Positions 1 through 7,597 of a stretch of 64,000 bases of DNA are shown in pieces. Below the pieces are notes generated by a model. That model was not told the DNA's origin. It did not search any database and saw only the letters and a list, made by a program, of their open reading frames with translations. The DNA lies in contig NZ_CP141058.1 in assembly GCF_034661175.1 (NCBI RefSeq), positions 3,286,001-3,350,000 on the forward strand. The letters run 5' to 3'. This DNA is from Nocardioides renjunii. Lineage in GTDB: Bacteria > Actinomycetota > Actinomycetes > Propionibacteriales > Nocardioidaceae. A program made the translations under genes and the position numbers. Positions within the stretch are counted from its first letter, which is position 1. The number at the start of each line of letters is the position of its first letter.

Positions 1-10
1 TCGGCCCCGG

Positions 11-75
11 GGATAGTCCCCATCAAACGGGTCGTCCGCGGCGCGTCCTGACGACCCGTTTGATGGGGACTATCC
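11..75. repeat. Perfect 26-bp hairpin, CCCCATCAA family (copy A1)
   Basis: The arms at 11-36 and 50-75 are exact reverse complements (26 bp) around a 13-base loop. The arm reads GATAGTCCCCATCAAACG and onward. The same core returns at 29427-29488, 47735-47795 and 48902-48968 with different loops, so this is a dispersed family. The hairpin ends 15 bases beyond the stop of the hydrolase gene at 91-1014 and could serve as its terminator, though no T-run follows. Confidence 0.9.
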
Positions 76-90
76 GGCGGGCGCGCCGGG

Positions 91-1014
91 TCAGAGTCCC
101 GCGAGCTCCCGGAGGTCGGCGAGGATCTCGTCGTACCTCGCGACCAGCGAGATGTGTCCCTCGTCGTCGAACAGGTGCGCCCGCGCGCCGGGGATCGCGC
201 CGGCGAGCCAGCGCCCGTGGGCGAACGGCACCATCTTGTCGTGGGCGCCCTGCCACACCGAGACGGGCACGGTGAGGTCGGCGACGTCGAACCCCCACGG
301 CCGCACGATCTGCAGCGTGTCCTCGACCATCCCGACCGGTCCCTGCGCCATGGCGTGGCGGAAGGAGGCGGCGACGACCTCCGCGAACTCGCCGGTCAGG
401 GCACTGGCGTCCACCTCGTCGACCAGGCCACCGAAGGCCGCGACGATGTCGTCGGCCGTGACCGCGCCGAGCTCCTCGGCCTGCTCGACGGCGATCGTCC
501 GGAAGGCCTCACGACCGGCGACGGCGGCCTCGAAGTCACGGACGTTCTCCGGCCCCATGCCCGCGTCCCAGTCGAGGCCGTCGGCGCCGTGGGGCGCGAC
601 GCCGGCGAGGCTGGCGACCGCGCGGCACCGGTCCGGCATCGTGGCGGCGCAGGCCAGGGCGCGGGGTCCGCCGCCGGAGTGCCCGAGGGTGACGAAGGCA
701 TCCGTCCCGAGGTGGTCGAGCAGCGTCGCGGAGTCCTCGGCGTCGGCGACGAGCGGGACCGGCCATCCGTCCGGCGTCGGTCGCGGGGTGGAGGCGCCGT
801 AGCCGGGACGCGAGTACGTCACCAGACGGAGGCCGGCGCGTCCGGCCGCGTCCCACAGCGACGGGTCGACGACAGCGGCGCTCGGCGTGCCGGAGTGGTG
901 CAGGAGCGTGACGCCGTCGGTGGCGCCGCCGACGAGGAACTCCAGCCGCCGGCCGTCGGGCAGGGTCAGCGACTGGGGGATCGACTGGGGGATCGACTGG
1001 GGAGCAGAGGTCAT
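91..1014 (-). CDS. Alpha/beta hydrolase
   Basis: A 307-residue alpha/beta-hydrolase-fold protein with a complete triad: nucleophile Ser113 in GHSGGG, Asp259 in GAHDKMV and His287 in DEGHISL, with the oxyanion HHSGTP loop near residues 39-44. No signal peptide is seen, so it is probably cytoplasmic. The substrate cannot be read from the sequence; it may be an ester or epoxide hydrolase or haloperoxidase-like. The ATG start is chosen because the fold begins soon after. The N terminus carries a short in-frame duplication (SIPQSIPQ) encoded by a repeated 12-base unit. It follows the carboxyltransferase gene by 17 bases and may share its transcript. Confidence 0.85.
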   Translation of the reverse strand: MTSAPQSIPQSIPQSLTLPDGRRLEFLVGGATDGVTLLHHSGTPSAAVVDPSLWDAAGRAGLRLVTYSRPGYGASTPRPTPDGWPVPLVADAEDSATLLDHLGTDAFVTLGHSGGGPRALACAATMPDRCRAVASLAGVAPHGADGLDWDAGMGPENVRDFEAAVAGREAFRTIAVEQAEELGAVTADDIVAAFGGLVDEVDASALTGEFAEVVAASFRHAMAQGPVGMVEDTLQIVRPWGFDVADLTVPVSVWQGAHDKMVPFAHGRWLAGAIPGARAHLFDDEGHISLVARYDEILADLRELAGL

Positions 1015-1031
1015 GCCGGATCGTGGCACGC

Positions 1032-2477
1032 TCACGAGGCGTGGGCCACCGACGCCCGCGTCATCCGCCGCAGCTGCGCCCCCACCTCCGCGGCGACGGC
1101 CACGGCCAGCTCGGCGCGGGTCTCGCCCTCGACCTCGGGCACGACGTGCTGCACGACCCCGTCGGCCAGCAGGTCGGCGGCCCGCACCCGCTGGGCCGAC
1201 GCCATCTCGGCGGCGTGGTCGACGTCGCCGTGGACGATGATGCTCGCCCCCTCGGGCGGCAGGGGCGAGAGCCACGCGTGCTCGGTCGCGACCACCGTGC
1301 GGGCGGGCAGGAACGCGAGCGCCCCTCCCCCGCACCCCTGACCGAGGATCACCGACACCGTCGGCACCTTCATCGTCGTCAGCGTGGCGATGCACCGGGC
1401 GATCTCGCCGGCGATGGCACGTTCCTCCGCATCCGGAGACAGCTCGGCGCCCGGGGTGTCGATGACACTGACCAGGGGCAGGCCGAGCTCCTCGGCCAGC
1501 CGCATGCCGCGGCGCGCCTCGCGCAGCGCGCCCGGGCCCATCGCGTGGCCGGGTGCCTGGCGTGAGCGGTCCTGCCCGATGACGACGCACGGCTGGTCGT
1601 CGAGGCGGGTGAGGGCAACCATCACGGTGGAGTCGCGCTCCCCCTCGTCGGTGCCCCGCAGCTGCAGCGTCCCGGCCGCGCCGTGGGCCAGCAGGTCGCG
1701 CACGCCGGCCCGGTCCGTACGACGCGTGCGCTCGACGCTGTCCCAGGCGGCGTGGTCGCCGATGGTCTGCGCCGGGCGCGCGGGGAGCTGGCCGGGGCCG
1801 GGCGGGTCGACGAGCACCGCGAGCGCGGCCTCGACCATCGCCGGGAGGTCCTCGGCGGCGACGACGCCGTCGATGACGCCGACGGCCGCGAGGTTCTCCG
1901 CCACCTGCACGCCGGGGCGGAACGGCCGGCCGTGCAGCCCCTCGTAGACCTTGGGGCCGAGGAAGCCGACCAACGCTCCCGGCTCGGCCACGGTCACGTG
2001 GCCGAGGGAGCCCCACGACGCGTAGACGCCGCCGGTCGTCGGGTGACGCAGGTGCACGAGGTAGGGCAGGCCGGCGGCGCGGTGGTCCATCAGCGCGCGG
2101 GAGATCTCGACCATCCGGACGAAGGCGGGCGTGCCCTCCTGCATCCGGGTGCCGCCGGAGGCCGTGCTGGCCAGGAGCGGCAGTCCCTCGGCGGTGGCGC
2201 GGCGCACGGCCGCGGTGATCCGGTCGGCGGCGGCCCGGCCGATCGAGCCGGCGAGGAAGCGGAACTCGTTGACCACGACGGCCACCGGTCGGCCGTGGAC
2301 CTCGCCGCGACCGGTCAGCACCGACTCGTCCGTGCCGGCCTTCTCCGCGGCGGCCTCGAGCACGGCGCGGTAGCCCGCGTCGACGCCGGTGAGGTCCACC
2401 GGCGAGTCCCACGACACGAACGTCCCCGCGTCGAGCACGAGGTCGAGGAGCTCGTGGGCGGTCCAGCGTCGAGTCAT
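1032..2477 (-). CDS. Fused carboxyltransferase (AccD-AccA type)
   Basis: A 481-residue protein joining two crotonase-fold carboxyltransferase halves. Residues about 30-225 resemble AccD (SGGTRMQEG, TTGGVYASWGSLGH, GPKVYEGLHG) and about 240-470 resemble AccA (GHAMGPGALREA, DTPGAELSPDAEERA, GQGCGGGALAF). The zinc finger of E. coli AccD is missing. Such fusions transfer carboxyl groups between biotin carrier and acyl-CoA, but no biotin carboxylase or carrier gene lies nearby. With the CoA-transferase and permease downstream in the cluster it may act on malonyl-CoA or a similar ester; this is inference. The ATG at 2477 precedes the first conserved segment and is 61 bases after the CoA-transferase stop. 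Confidence 0.82.
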   Translation of the reverse strand: MTRRWTAHELLDLVLDAGTFVSWDSPVDLTGVDAGYRAVLEAAAEKAGTDESVLTGRGEVHGRPVAVVVNEFRFLAGSIGRAAADRITAAVRRATAEGLPLLASTASGGTRMQEGTPAFVRMVEISRALMDHRAAGLPYLVHLRHPTTGGVYASWGSLGHVTVAEPGALVGFLGPKVYEGLHGRPFRPGVQVAENLAAVGVIDGVVAAEDLPAMVEAALAVLVDPPGPGQLPARPAQTIGDHAAWDSVERTRRTDRAGVRDLLAHGAAGTLQLRGTDEGERDSTVMVALTRLDDQPCVVIGQDRSRQAPGHAMGPGALREARRGMRLAEELGLPLVSVIDTPGAELSPDAEERAIAGEIARCIATLTTMKVPTVSVILGQGCGGGALAFLPARTVVATEHAWLSPLPPEGASIIVHGDVDHAAEMASAQRVRAADLLADGVVQHVVPEVEGETRAELAVAVAAEVGAQLRRMTRASVAHAS

Positions 2478-2538
2478 GGGGTCCCCACGGCGTTGTCCGG
2501 AGGAGCGCAGCGGAGGAGGAGAACGGCGTGGGGTGTGC

Positions 2539-3735
2539 TCACGAGCCACCCCCGCCGACCCACGAGCGGATCTCGTCGGCGTGCTGGTCGAGCAGCGGCG
2601 GCGCCACGTGGTCGCGGCGCGTCACCTCGGTGCCCTCGGCGTCGAAGAAGCGCAGCGGCGGCCCGGGCAGCGTGATGCCGCCCAGGGTGGGGTGCTCGAC
2701 GTCGACGAGCAGGCCCTGGCTGGCGACCTGGTCCCACTCGTAGACCTCGTCGAGGGTCCGCACCTTGCCGGCGGGCACGCCGACCTCGGCGAGCCGGGCC
2801 AGCAGCGGCTCGGCGTCCCAGTCCGCGAAGGCCTGCTCCACCACCTCGATGACGCGGTCGCGCTGCGCGACGCGCTCCTGGTTGGTGGCCAGCCCCTCGG
2901 CCTCGGGGTCGAGCCCGAAGCCCTCGCAGAACCGCTTCCACAGCCCCTCGCTGCCCAGCGCGATCTGCACCGCGCCGTCACGGCAGTGGAACAGGCCATA
3001 GGGCGAGATGGACGGGTGGTGGTTGCCCTGCGCCCGGCCGACCTCGCCGGCGACGGTCCACCGGGTGCCCTGGAAGGCGTGCACGCCGACGACCGACGCC
3101 AGCAGCGACGTCCGCACGACCGTGCCCTTGCCGGTCGCGTGCCGCTCGTGCAGCGCGGCGAGCACGCCGTAGGCGCCGTACATCCCCGACAGCAGGTCGG
3201 CGATGGGTACGCCGACGCGCTGCGGGTCGTCGGGACCCGACCCGGTCAGCGACATCAGGCCGGCCTCCCCCTGGGCGATCTGGTCGTAGCCGGCGCGGCC
3301 GCCCTCGGGACCGTCGTGGCCGAAGCCGGTGATGGACAGGATCACCAGCCGCGGGTTGCGGCGCATCAGCTCCTCGATGCCGAGCCCGAGCCGCTCGAGG
3401 ACGCCGGTGCGGAAGTTCTCCACCAGCACGTCGGCGCGCTCCACGAGCCCGATGAGCACGTCCTTGTCGGTCTGGTCCTTGAGGTCGAGCGCGATCGACT
3501 CCTTGTTGCGGTTGGTGCACAGGAAGTACGTCGACTGGCGGGCGTCGGGCTCGCCGACGAACGGCGGCCCCCAGCCGCGGGTGTCGTCGCCGCTGCCGGG
3601 CGACTCCACCTTGATCACGCGGGCGCCGAGGTCGCCGAGCATCTGGGTGGCGTGCGGGCCCGCGAGGGCGCGGGTGAGGTCGACGACGAGGAGGTCCGCG
3701 AGCGGTCCGGTCGGGTGGGTGGTCGGGTCAGTCAT
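2539..3735 (-). CDS. CaiB/BaiF family CoA-transferase (type III)
   Basis: A 398-residue family III CoA-transferase: it begins LLVVDLTRALAGPHATQ, has the GDLGARVIKVE segment near residues 41-51, and keeps the Asp used to form the acyl-CoA intermediate (GVPIADLLSGMYGAYG, near residue 170). These enzymes move CoA from a thioester to a carboxylic acid such as oxalate, succinate, malonate or carnitine. It lies between a dicarboxylate permease and a carboxyltransferase on the same strand, so it probably activates the acid the permease imports. The permease stop at 3741 is 5 bases upstream of this ATG, supporting co-translation. Confidence 0.88.
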   Translation of the reverse strand: MTDPTTHPTGPLADLLVVDLTRALAGPHATQMLGDLGARVIKVESPGSGDDTRGWGPPFVGEPDARQSTYFLCTNRNKESIALDLKDQTDKDVLIGLVERADVLVENFRTGVLERLGLGIEELMRRNPRLVILSITGFGHDGPEGGRAGYDQIAQGEAGLMSLTGSGPDDPQRVGVPIADLLSGMYGAYGVLAALHERHATGKGTVVRTSLLASVVGVHAFQGTRWTVAGEVGRAQGNHHPSISPYGLFHCRDGAVQIALGSEGLWKRFCEGFGLDPEAEGLATNQERVAQRDRVIEVVEQAFADWDAEPLLARLAEVGVPAGKVRTLDEVYEWDQVASQGLLVDVEHPTLGGITLPGPPLRFFDAEGTEVTRRDHVAPPLLDQHADEIRSWVGGGGS

Positions 3736-3740
3736 GCGGG

Positions 3741-5060
3741 TCACCATCCTGGGAGGACGAGGGCTGCCCAGACGAGCAGCGGGCCGACGAGGGTCACCAC
3801 GACGCCGTAGCCGAGGATCTGCTTGTAGTAGACCGGCTCGCTGATCGAGTCGGGCCGGTTGGCGAGCATCAGCGCACCGTTGGTGGAGAACGGGCTGACG
3901 TCGACGATGGTCGACGACACGGCGAGGGCCGCGACGAACAGCGCGGCGTTGATGCCGCCGTCGGCGATGAGGGGCACGGCGATCGGGATGATCACCGGCA
4001 GCAGCGCGGTGGACGAGGCGAACGCGGACACCACGCCGCCGACGTAGCAGAGGACCAGCGCGCCGATCGCGGCCGCACCGAGGCCGGCCGCCCAGTTGCC
4101 GACGAACTCCGGCGAGCCGGCGGTGGTCAAGATGGTGGCGTAGGTGCTGACGCCGGCGACGAGCAGCACGGTCGGCCAAGCGATCTGCTTGACCGCGTCC
4201 TTGTGCTCCTCGGCGTTCAGCATGGCGAGAATGACGGCCGCCGTGATCGCGACGAAGCCGATGTTCTTGTCGAAGACGAGCGCGACGACGGCGACGCCGA
4301 CGAAGGCGAGGAGCGTCAGCACCTGGTCACGACGTACGCCCTGGGCCTGCGTGCCGGTCGGGGCGGACGTGCCGTAGCCCCGGGCCGGGACGGTGGCGCC
4401 GCCGCGGTGCAGGTCGTCGTCGAGCGTGTCGGGCTCGTCGGGGTCGATCCGCATCGCCATCAGCTTGCGGCCGCCGAGGGCCACGAAGAGGATCGCGGCC
4501 ATGATCGTGTTGACGACGAGGCTGGCGAGGAAGACGGTGATCTCACTCGACGGGAGGCCGGCGTCCTCCATGACGGAGTTGGTGATCACGCCGTAGATGC
4601 TGATCGGCGAGAAGCCGCCGGCCTGGGCGCCGTGGACCACGAACATGCCCATCATCAGCGGGCTGATGCCGTAGCGGCCGGCGAAGCCGAGCGCGATCGG
4701 GCCGATGATCGCGCAGGCGGCCGGGCTCACCGCGCCGATGCCGGTCAGCACGGCGGTCACCGCGAACATCACCCACGGGATGAGGGCCACGCGGCCGCCC
4801 ACGGCCCTGACCGCGGTCCGCACGATCAGGTCGACCGCGCCGTTGTTGCGCGCGATGGCGAACAGGTAGGTGACGCCGATCAGGGTGAGGATGAGGTCAC
4901 CGCTGACGCCGGCGAGGATCTCCTTCTCGTCCAGGTCGAGGGCGTACATGCCCACGAACCACGCGGCGACGTAGGCCAACGCTCCCATGTTGATCGGCAG
5001 CACCGTGCCGATCACGAACAACGCGACCAGGGCGATGATCGCGACCCATTCCGGACCCAT
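3741..5060 (-). CDS. SLC13/MatC-like dicarboxylate permease
   Basis: A 439-residue membrane protein with about 11-12 hydrophobic helices. Its N-terminal half resembles the dicarboxylate carrier MatC family (segments GMFVVHGAQAGGFSPIS and GAVSPAACAIIGP), and the C-terminal half repeats the same fold with FASSTALLPVIIPIA. MatC-type carriers bring malonate or other dicarboxylates into the cell. A hydrophilic linker lies near residues 210-245. It is first in the leftward cluster and divergent from a GntR-type regulator, the arrangement of matR-matC in rhizobia. The ATG at 5060 starts the first helix. Substrate is inferred only from family and context. Confidence 0.82.
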   Translation of the reverse strand: MGPEWVAIIALVALFVIGTVLPINMGALAYVAAWFVGMYALDLDEKEILAGVSGDLILTLIGVTYLFAIARNNGAVDLIVRTAVRAVGGRVALIPWVMFAVTAVLTGIGAVSPAACAIIGPIALGFAGRYGISPLMMGMFVVHGAQAGGFSPISIYGVITNSVMEDAGLPSSEITVFLASLVVNTIMAAILFVALGGRKLMAMRIDPDEPDTLDDDLHRGGATVPARGYGTSAPTGTQAQGVRRDQVLTLLAFVGVAVVALVFDKNIGFVAITAAVILAMLNAEEHKDAVKQIAWPTVLLVAGVSTYATILTTAGSPEFVGNWAAGLGAAAIGALVLCYVGGVVSAFASSTALLPVIIPIAVPLIADGGINAALFVAALAVSSTIVDVSPFSTNGALMLANRPDSISEPVYYKQILGYGVVVTLVGPLLVWAALVLPGW

Positions 5061-5135
5061 GTCAGACCTCCGAGTCGAACCGCACGGCGGGGACCGGGGG
5101 TGACCCTCGTCACGATGCTGGCTCAGTGGCCTAGC

Positions 5136-5167
5136 CAATAGGACAATGAACCGTGAGTCAATAGGCT
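5136..5167. promoter_or_regulatory. Divergent promoter with repeated CAATAGG
   Basis: CAATAGG occurs at 5136-5142 and again at 5159-5165, 23 bases apart, in the space between the permease start and the regulator start. The second copy overlaps TAGGCT (5162-5167), a TANNNT -10 box placed 6 bases before the regulator ATG. This placement suits autoregulation by the GntR protein, but the classic FadR-type palindrome is not clear. Confidence 0.4.
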
Positions 5168-5173
5168 GTCCGC

Positions 5174-5878
5174 ATGGCCGTGCCGTCCTTCCCGCCCCGG
5201 TTGCTCCGTACCCGCCTCTACGAGCAGGTGGCGGGGCAGATCTCGGCGTGGATCAGCGACAACGGCCTCCAGGCCGGCGACAAGCTGCCCGCCGAGCGCG
5301 AGCTGGCCCAGCGGCTCGGCGTCAGTCGGGCCACCCTGAGCCAGGCGCTCGTCGCGCTGGAGGTGGTCGGGGTCGTCGAGGTCCGCCACGGCGACGGCAC
5401 CGTGGTCACCGCCCGGGCCCAGACCTCGACGCGCATCGTCGAGGCGATCCGCAGCCACGCCGACCGCCTGCCCGAGGTCATCGAGACCCGAGACGCGCTC
5501 GAGACCAAGATCGCCTCGCTGGCCGCCCTGCGACGCACCGCCGACGACCTCGCCCGCATCGACGACGCGCTCGCCTCCATGGAGGCCGACATCGCGGCCG
5601 GCGGTCGCGGCGTGGAGGGCGACGAGCGCTTCCACGGCGCCGTCACCGCCGCGTCCCACTCCCTGCTGCTGGCCCGGCTGATGGACGAGATCGGCGACCT
5701 GGTGCGCGAGACGCGGCTCGAGTCGCTGGGCCAGCCCGGCCGGCCGCAGGACTCGCTGGCCGGCCACCGCGCGATCGCCGAGGCGATCCGCGCCGGCGAC
5801 CCCGACGCGGCGGCGGCCGCCATGCACGCGCACGTCGAGATGGTCAGCGACGTCGCGCTCCTGCGCGAGCAGCAGTGA
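5174..5878 (+). CDS. GntR/FadR-family transcriptional regulator
   Basis: A 234-residue regulator. Residues about 9-75 form the GntR winged helix (LYEQVAGQISAWI, GDKLPAERELAQRLGVSR, VVGVVEVRHGDGTVV) and about 95-230 the all-helical FCD effector domain (RDALETKIASLAALR, DERFHGAVTAASHS, GHRAIAEAIRAGD). FCD regulators usually sense carboxylic acids, which suits control of the divergent permease/CoA-transferase genes. The ATG is preceded by TAGGCT at a 6-base distance, so the mRNA is probably leaderless. Its stop overlaps the start of the TSUP permease gene (GTGA). Confidence 0.9.
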   Translation: MAVPSFPPRLLRTRLYEQVAGQISAWISDNGLQAGDKLPAERELAQRLGVSRATLSQALVALEVVGVVEVRHGDGTVVTARAQTSTRIVEAIRSHADRLPEVIETRDALETKIASLAALRRTADDLARIDDALASMEADIAAGGRGVEGDERFHGAVTAASHSLLLARLMDEIGDLVRETRLESLGQPGRPQDSLAGHRAIAEAIRAGDPDAAAAAMHAHVEMVSDVALLREQQ

Positions 5879-6645
5879 CGGCGCTCGACGCGCTCCTGGT
5901 CCTCGCGACCGGGTTGGGCGCCGGCATCCTGTCCTCCACGGTCGGCGTCGCGTCGCTGCTGAGCTTCCCCGTGCTGGTCGCGCTCGGGCTGCCGCCGGTC
6001 GTCGCCAACGTCACCAACACGCTCGGGATGATCCCGGCCGGCCTCGGCGGCGTCGTCGGCTACCGCCAGGAGGTCAGGGAGGGCGGCCGGGTCGCCGTGG
6101 TCATCGTGGTCGTCTGCGCGATCGGCGCGGTCTTCGGCGCCGCCCTGCTGCTCGGCCTGCCGCCGGGCGTCTTCGAGGCCGTCGTCCCGTGGCTCATCCT
6201 CTTCACCTGCGTGTTGGTCGCCATCCAGCCGCGGATCAGTGCCTGGCTGCGGGCCCGCCACGAGCAGCAGCACGGCGAGCAGCGCGCCGAGCGGCGCCAC
6301 ATGTCGCCGGCCACGACGGCGTTCGCCACGATGACCGGCGTCTACGGCGGCTACTTCGGGGCCGGCGCCGGCGTGATGATGGTGGCCGTCCTCGGGCTCG
6401 GCACCGACCTCGAGCTGCGCATCGTCAACGGCCTCAAGACCCTGTCGCTCATGGTCGGCAACATCGTGGCGGGCCTCATCTTCGTGGTGGTCGCCGATCC
6501 GCGGTGGGACGTCGCCGCACTGCTCGCCGCCGGCTCGCTGGTCGGCGGCTACGTCGGCGCCCGCATCGGCCGCAAGCTCCCCGACTCGGTCTTCCGCGGG
6601 GCCGTGGTGGCGGCCGGCGTGGTGGCGGCGCTACTGCTGTTCTGA
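5875..6645 (+). CDS. TSUP (TauE/SafE) family membrane permease
   Basis: A 256-residue integral membrane protein with about 8 helices and the two-fold TSUP repeat (GLGAGILSSTVGVAS near residue 12 and GVYGGYFGAGAGVMM near 160). TSUP proteins export or import small anions such as sulfite, sulfoacetate or other organic acids. The GTG start at 5875 overlaps the regulator stop by four bases, so the two genes are translationally coupled. The last 15 bases overlap the convergent SDR gene, inside a 15-bp tandem duplication. Confidence 0.88.
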   Translation: MTALDALLVLATGLGAGILSSTVGVASLLSFPVLVALGLPPVVANVTNTLGMIPAGLGGVVGYRQEVREGGRVAVVIVVVCAIGAVFGAALLLGLPPGVFEAVVPWLILFTCVLVAIQPRISAWLRARHEQQHGEQRAERRHMSPATTAFATMTGVYGGYFGAGAGVMMVAVLGLGTDLELRIVNGLKTLSLMVGNIVAGLIFVVVADPRWDVAALLAAGSLVGGYVGARIGRKLPDSVFRGAVVAAGVVAALLLF

Positions 6646-7563
6646 GGCCTGCTGTTCTGAGGCCTGCAGGTCCGAGGCCCGGGGAGCGAGGCCGGCCGTC
6701 CCGCGGGCGGCGGCCGAGTCCGGCGACGCGAGGTGGAAGCGCGACATCAGGGCGTCGCTGAGCCGCGGCGCCACGACGTTGACCACCGCCCCGACCCGGC
6801 CCGCGGCGGTGTCCCAGGTGACCGGCCGGTCCTCCAGCGCCCGCACCACCCGGGCCGCCGCCTCCTCGGCCGACATGCTCGCGCGGCCGTCGTACGCGTC
6901 CGTCGGGGCCACCATCGGGGTGCGCACCAGCCCGAAGCGCATGTTGGTGAAGGTGACGCCGTCGGCGTAGGTCTCACGACCCGCGATCCGCGACCACGTG
7001 TCGAGCGCGGTCTTGGAGGCGATGTAGGCGGAGAACTTCGGCGCCTTGAGCTGCACGCCCCACGTCACCACGTTGACGACGTGGCCGAAGCCCTGCGCCC
7101 GCATGGAGGGCAGCAGGCCCATGGTCAGGCGGACGGGGCCGAAGAAGTTGATCGCCATCGTGCGCTCGACGTCGTGGAACCGGTCCTGGGACAGCTCGAG
7201 CGAGCGGCGGATCGAGCGGCCGGCGTTGTTGACGAGGTGGTCGACGGTGCCGACCTCCTCCAGCACCTGCCGCACCAGCGCGTCGACCGCGTCGAGGTCG
7301 GTCAGGTCGACGACGTACGACGACGCCCGCCCGCCGCGCTCCTCGATCGCCGTGCGGACCCGGTCGAGCTCCGCCTCCCGCCGGGCGACCAGGACGACGC
7401 GGGCACCGGCCGCCGCCGCGGCCCGGGCGGTGGCCTCGCCGATGCCGGAGCTCGCCCCGGTGACCAGGACCGTGCGGCCCACCAGCGGGCTCGGCGCGTC
7501 GCGGCCCAGGCGGGCCGCGAGCCGGCGCAGGCGGGCCCGCGGCGTCACGAGGAGCAGGCCCAT
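6631..7563 (-). CDS. Short-chain dehydrogenase/reductase (SDR)
   Basis: A 310-residue classical SDR: the nucleotide-binding TGASSGIG is at residues 35-42, NNAG near 112-115, and the active-site Tyr180 and Lys184 (YIASK). The usual catalytic Ser thirteen residues before Tyr is Thr here (VVTWG). Residues 1-30 are a basic extension before the Rossmann fold. The C terminus ends in a duplicated ASEQQ created by a 15-bp tandem repeat shared with the convergent permease gene. The start codon lies in a triple 14-bp tandem repeat, and the glutamate dehydrogenase stop is 27 bases upstream. The substrate is unknown. Confidence 0.85.
   Translation of the reverse strand: MGLLLVTPRARLRRLAARLGRDAPSPLVGRTVLVTGASSGIGEATARAAAAAGARVVLVARREAELDRVRTAIEERGGRASSYVVDLTDLDAVDALVRQVLEEVGTVDHLVNNAGRSIRRSLELSQDRFHDVERTMAINFFGPVRLTMGLLPSMRAQGFGHVVNVVTWGVQLKAPKFSAYIASKTALDTWSRIAGRETYADGVTFTNMRFGLVRTPMVAPTDAYDGRASMSAEEAAARVVRALEDRPVTWDTAAGRVGAVVNVVAPRLSDALMSRFHLASPDSAAARGTAGLAPRASDLQASEQQASEQQ
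6636..6665. repeat. 15-bp tandem duplication across two gene ends
   Basis: The unit GCTGTTCTGAGGCCT is present twice without spacing (6636-6650 and 6651-6665). It covers the TGA of the TSUP gene and adds one ASEQQ unit to the C terminus of the SDR. It is probably a replication-slippage product. Confidence 0.9.
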
Positions 7564-7597
7564 CAGGACGGGCCCATCAGGACAGGCCCATCAGGAC
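7557..7597. repeat. Three 14-bp tandem repeats at a gene junction
   Basis: GGCCCATCAGGAC occurs at 7557-7569, 7571-7583 and 7585-7597 with one base between copies. Copy 1 supplies the ATG of the SDR and copy 3 holds the stop of the glutamate dehydrogenase. Because the period is 14, the CAT in each copy falls in a different frame. A change in copy number would alter the intergenic distance. Confidence 0.9.

Noticed and set aside
91-2412. A single 773-codon gene covering the hydrolase and the carboxyltransferase region
   Set aside because: The first 466 codons are out of frame with the carboxyltransferase, which is conserved in another frame; only the end is real.
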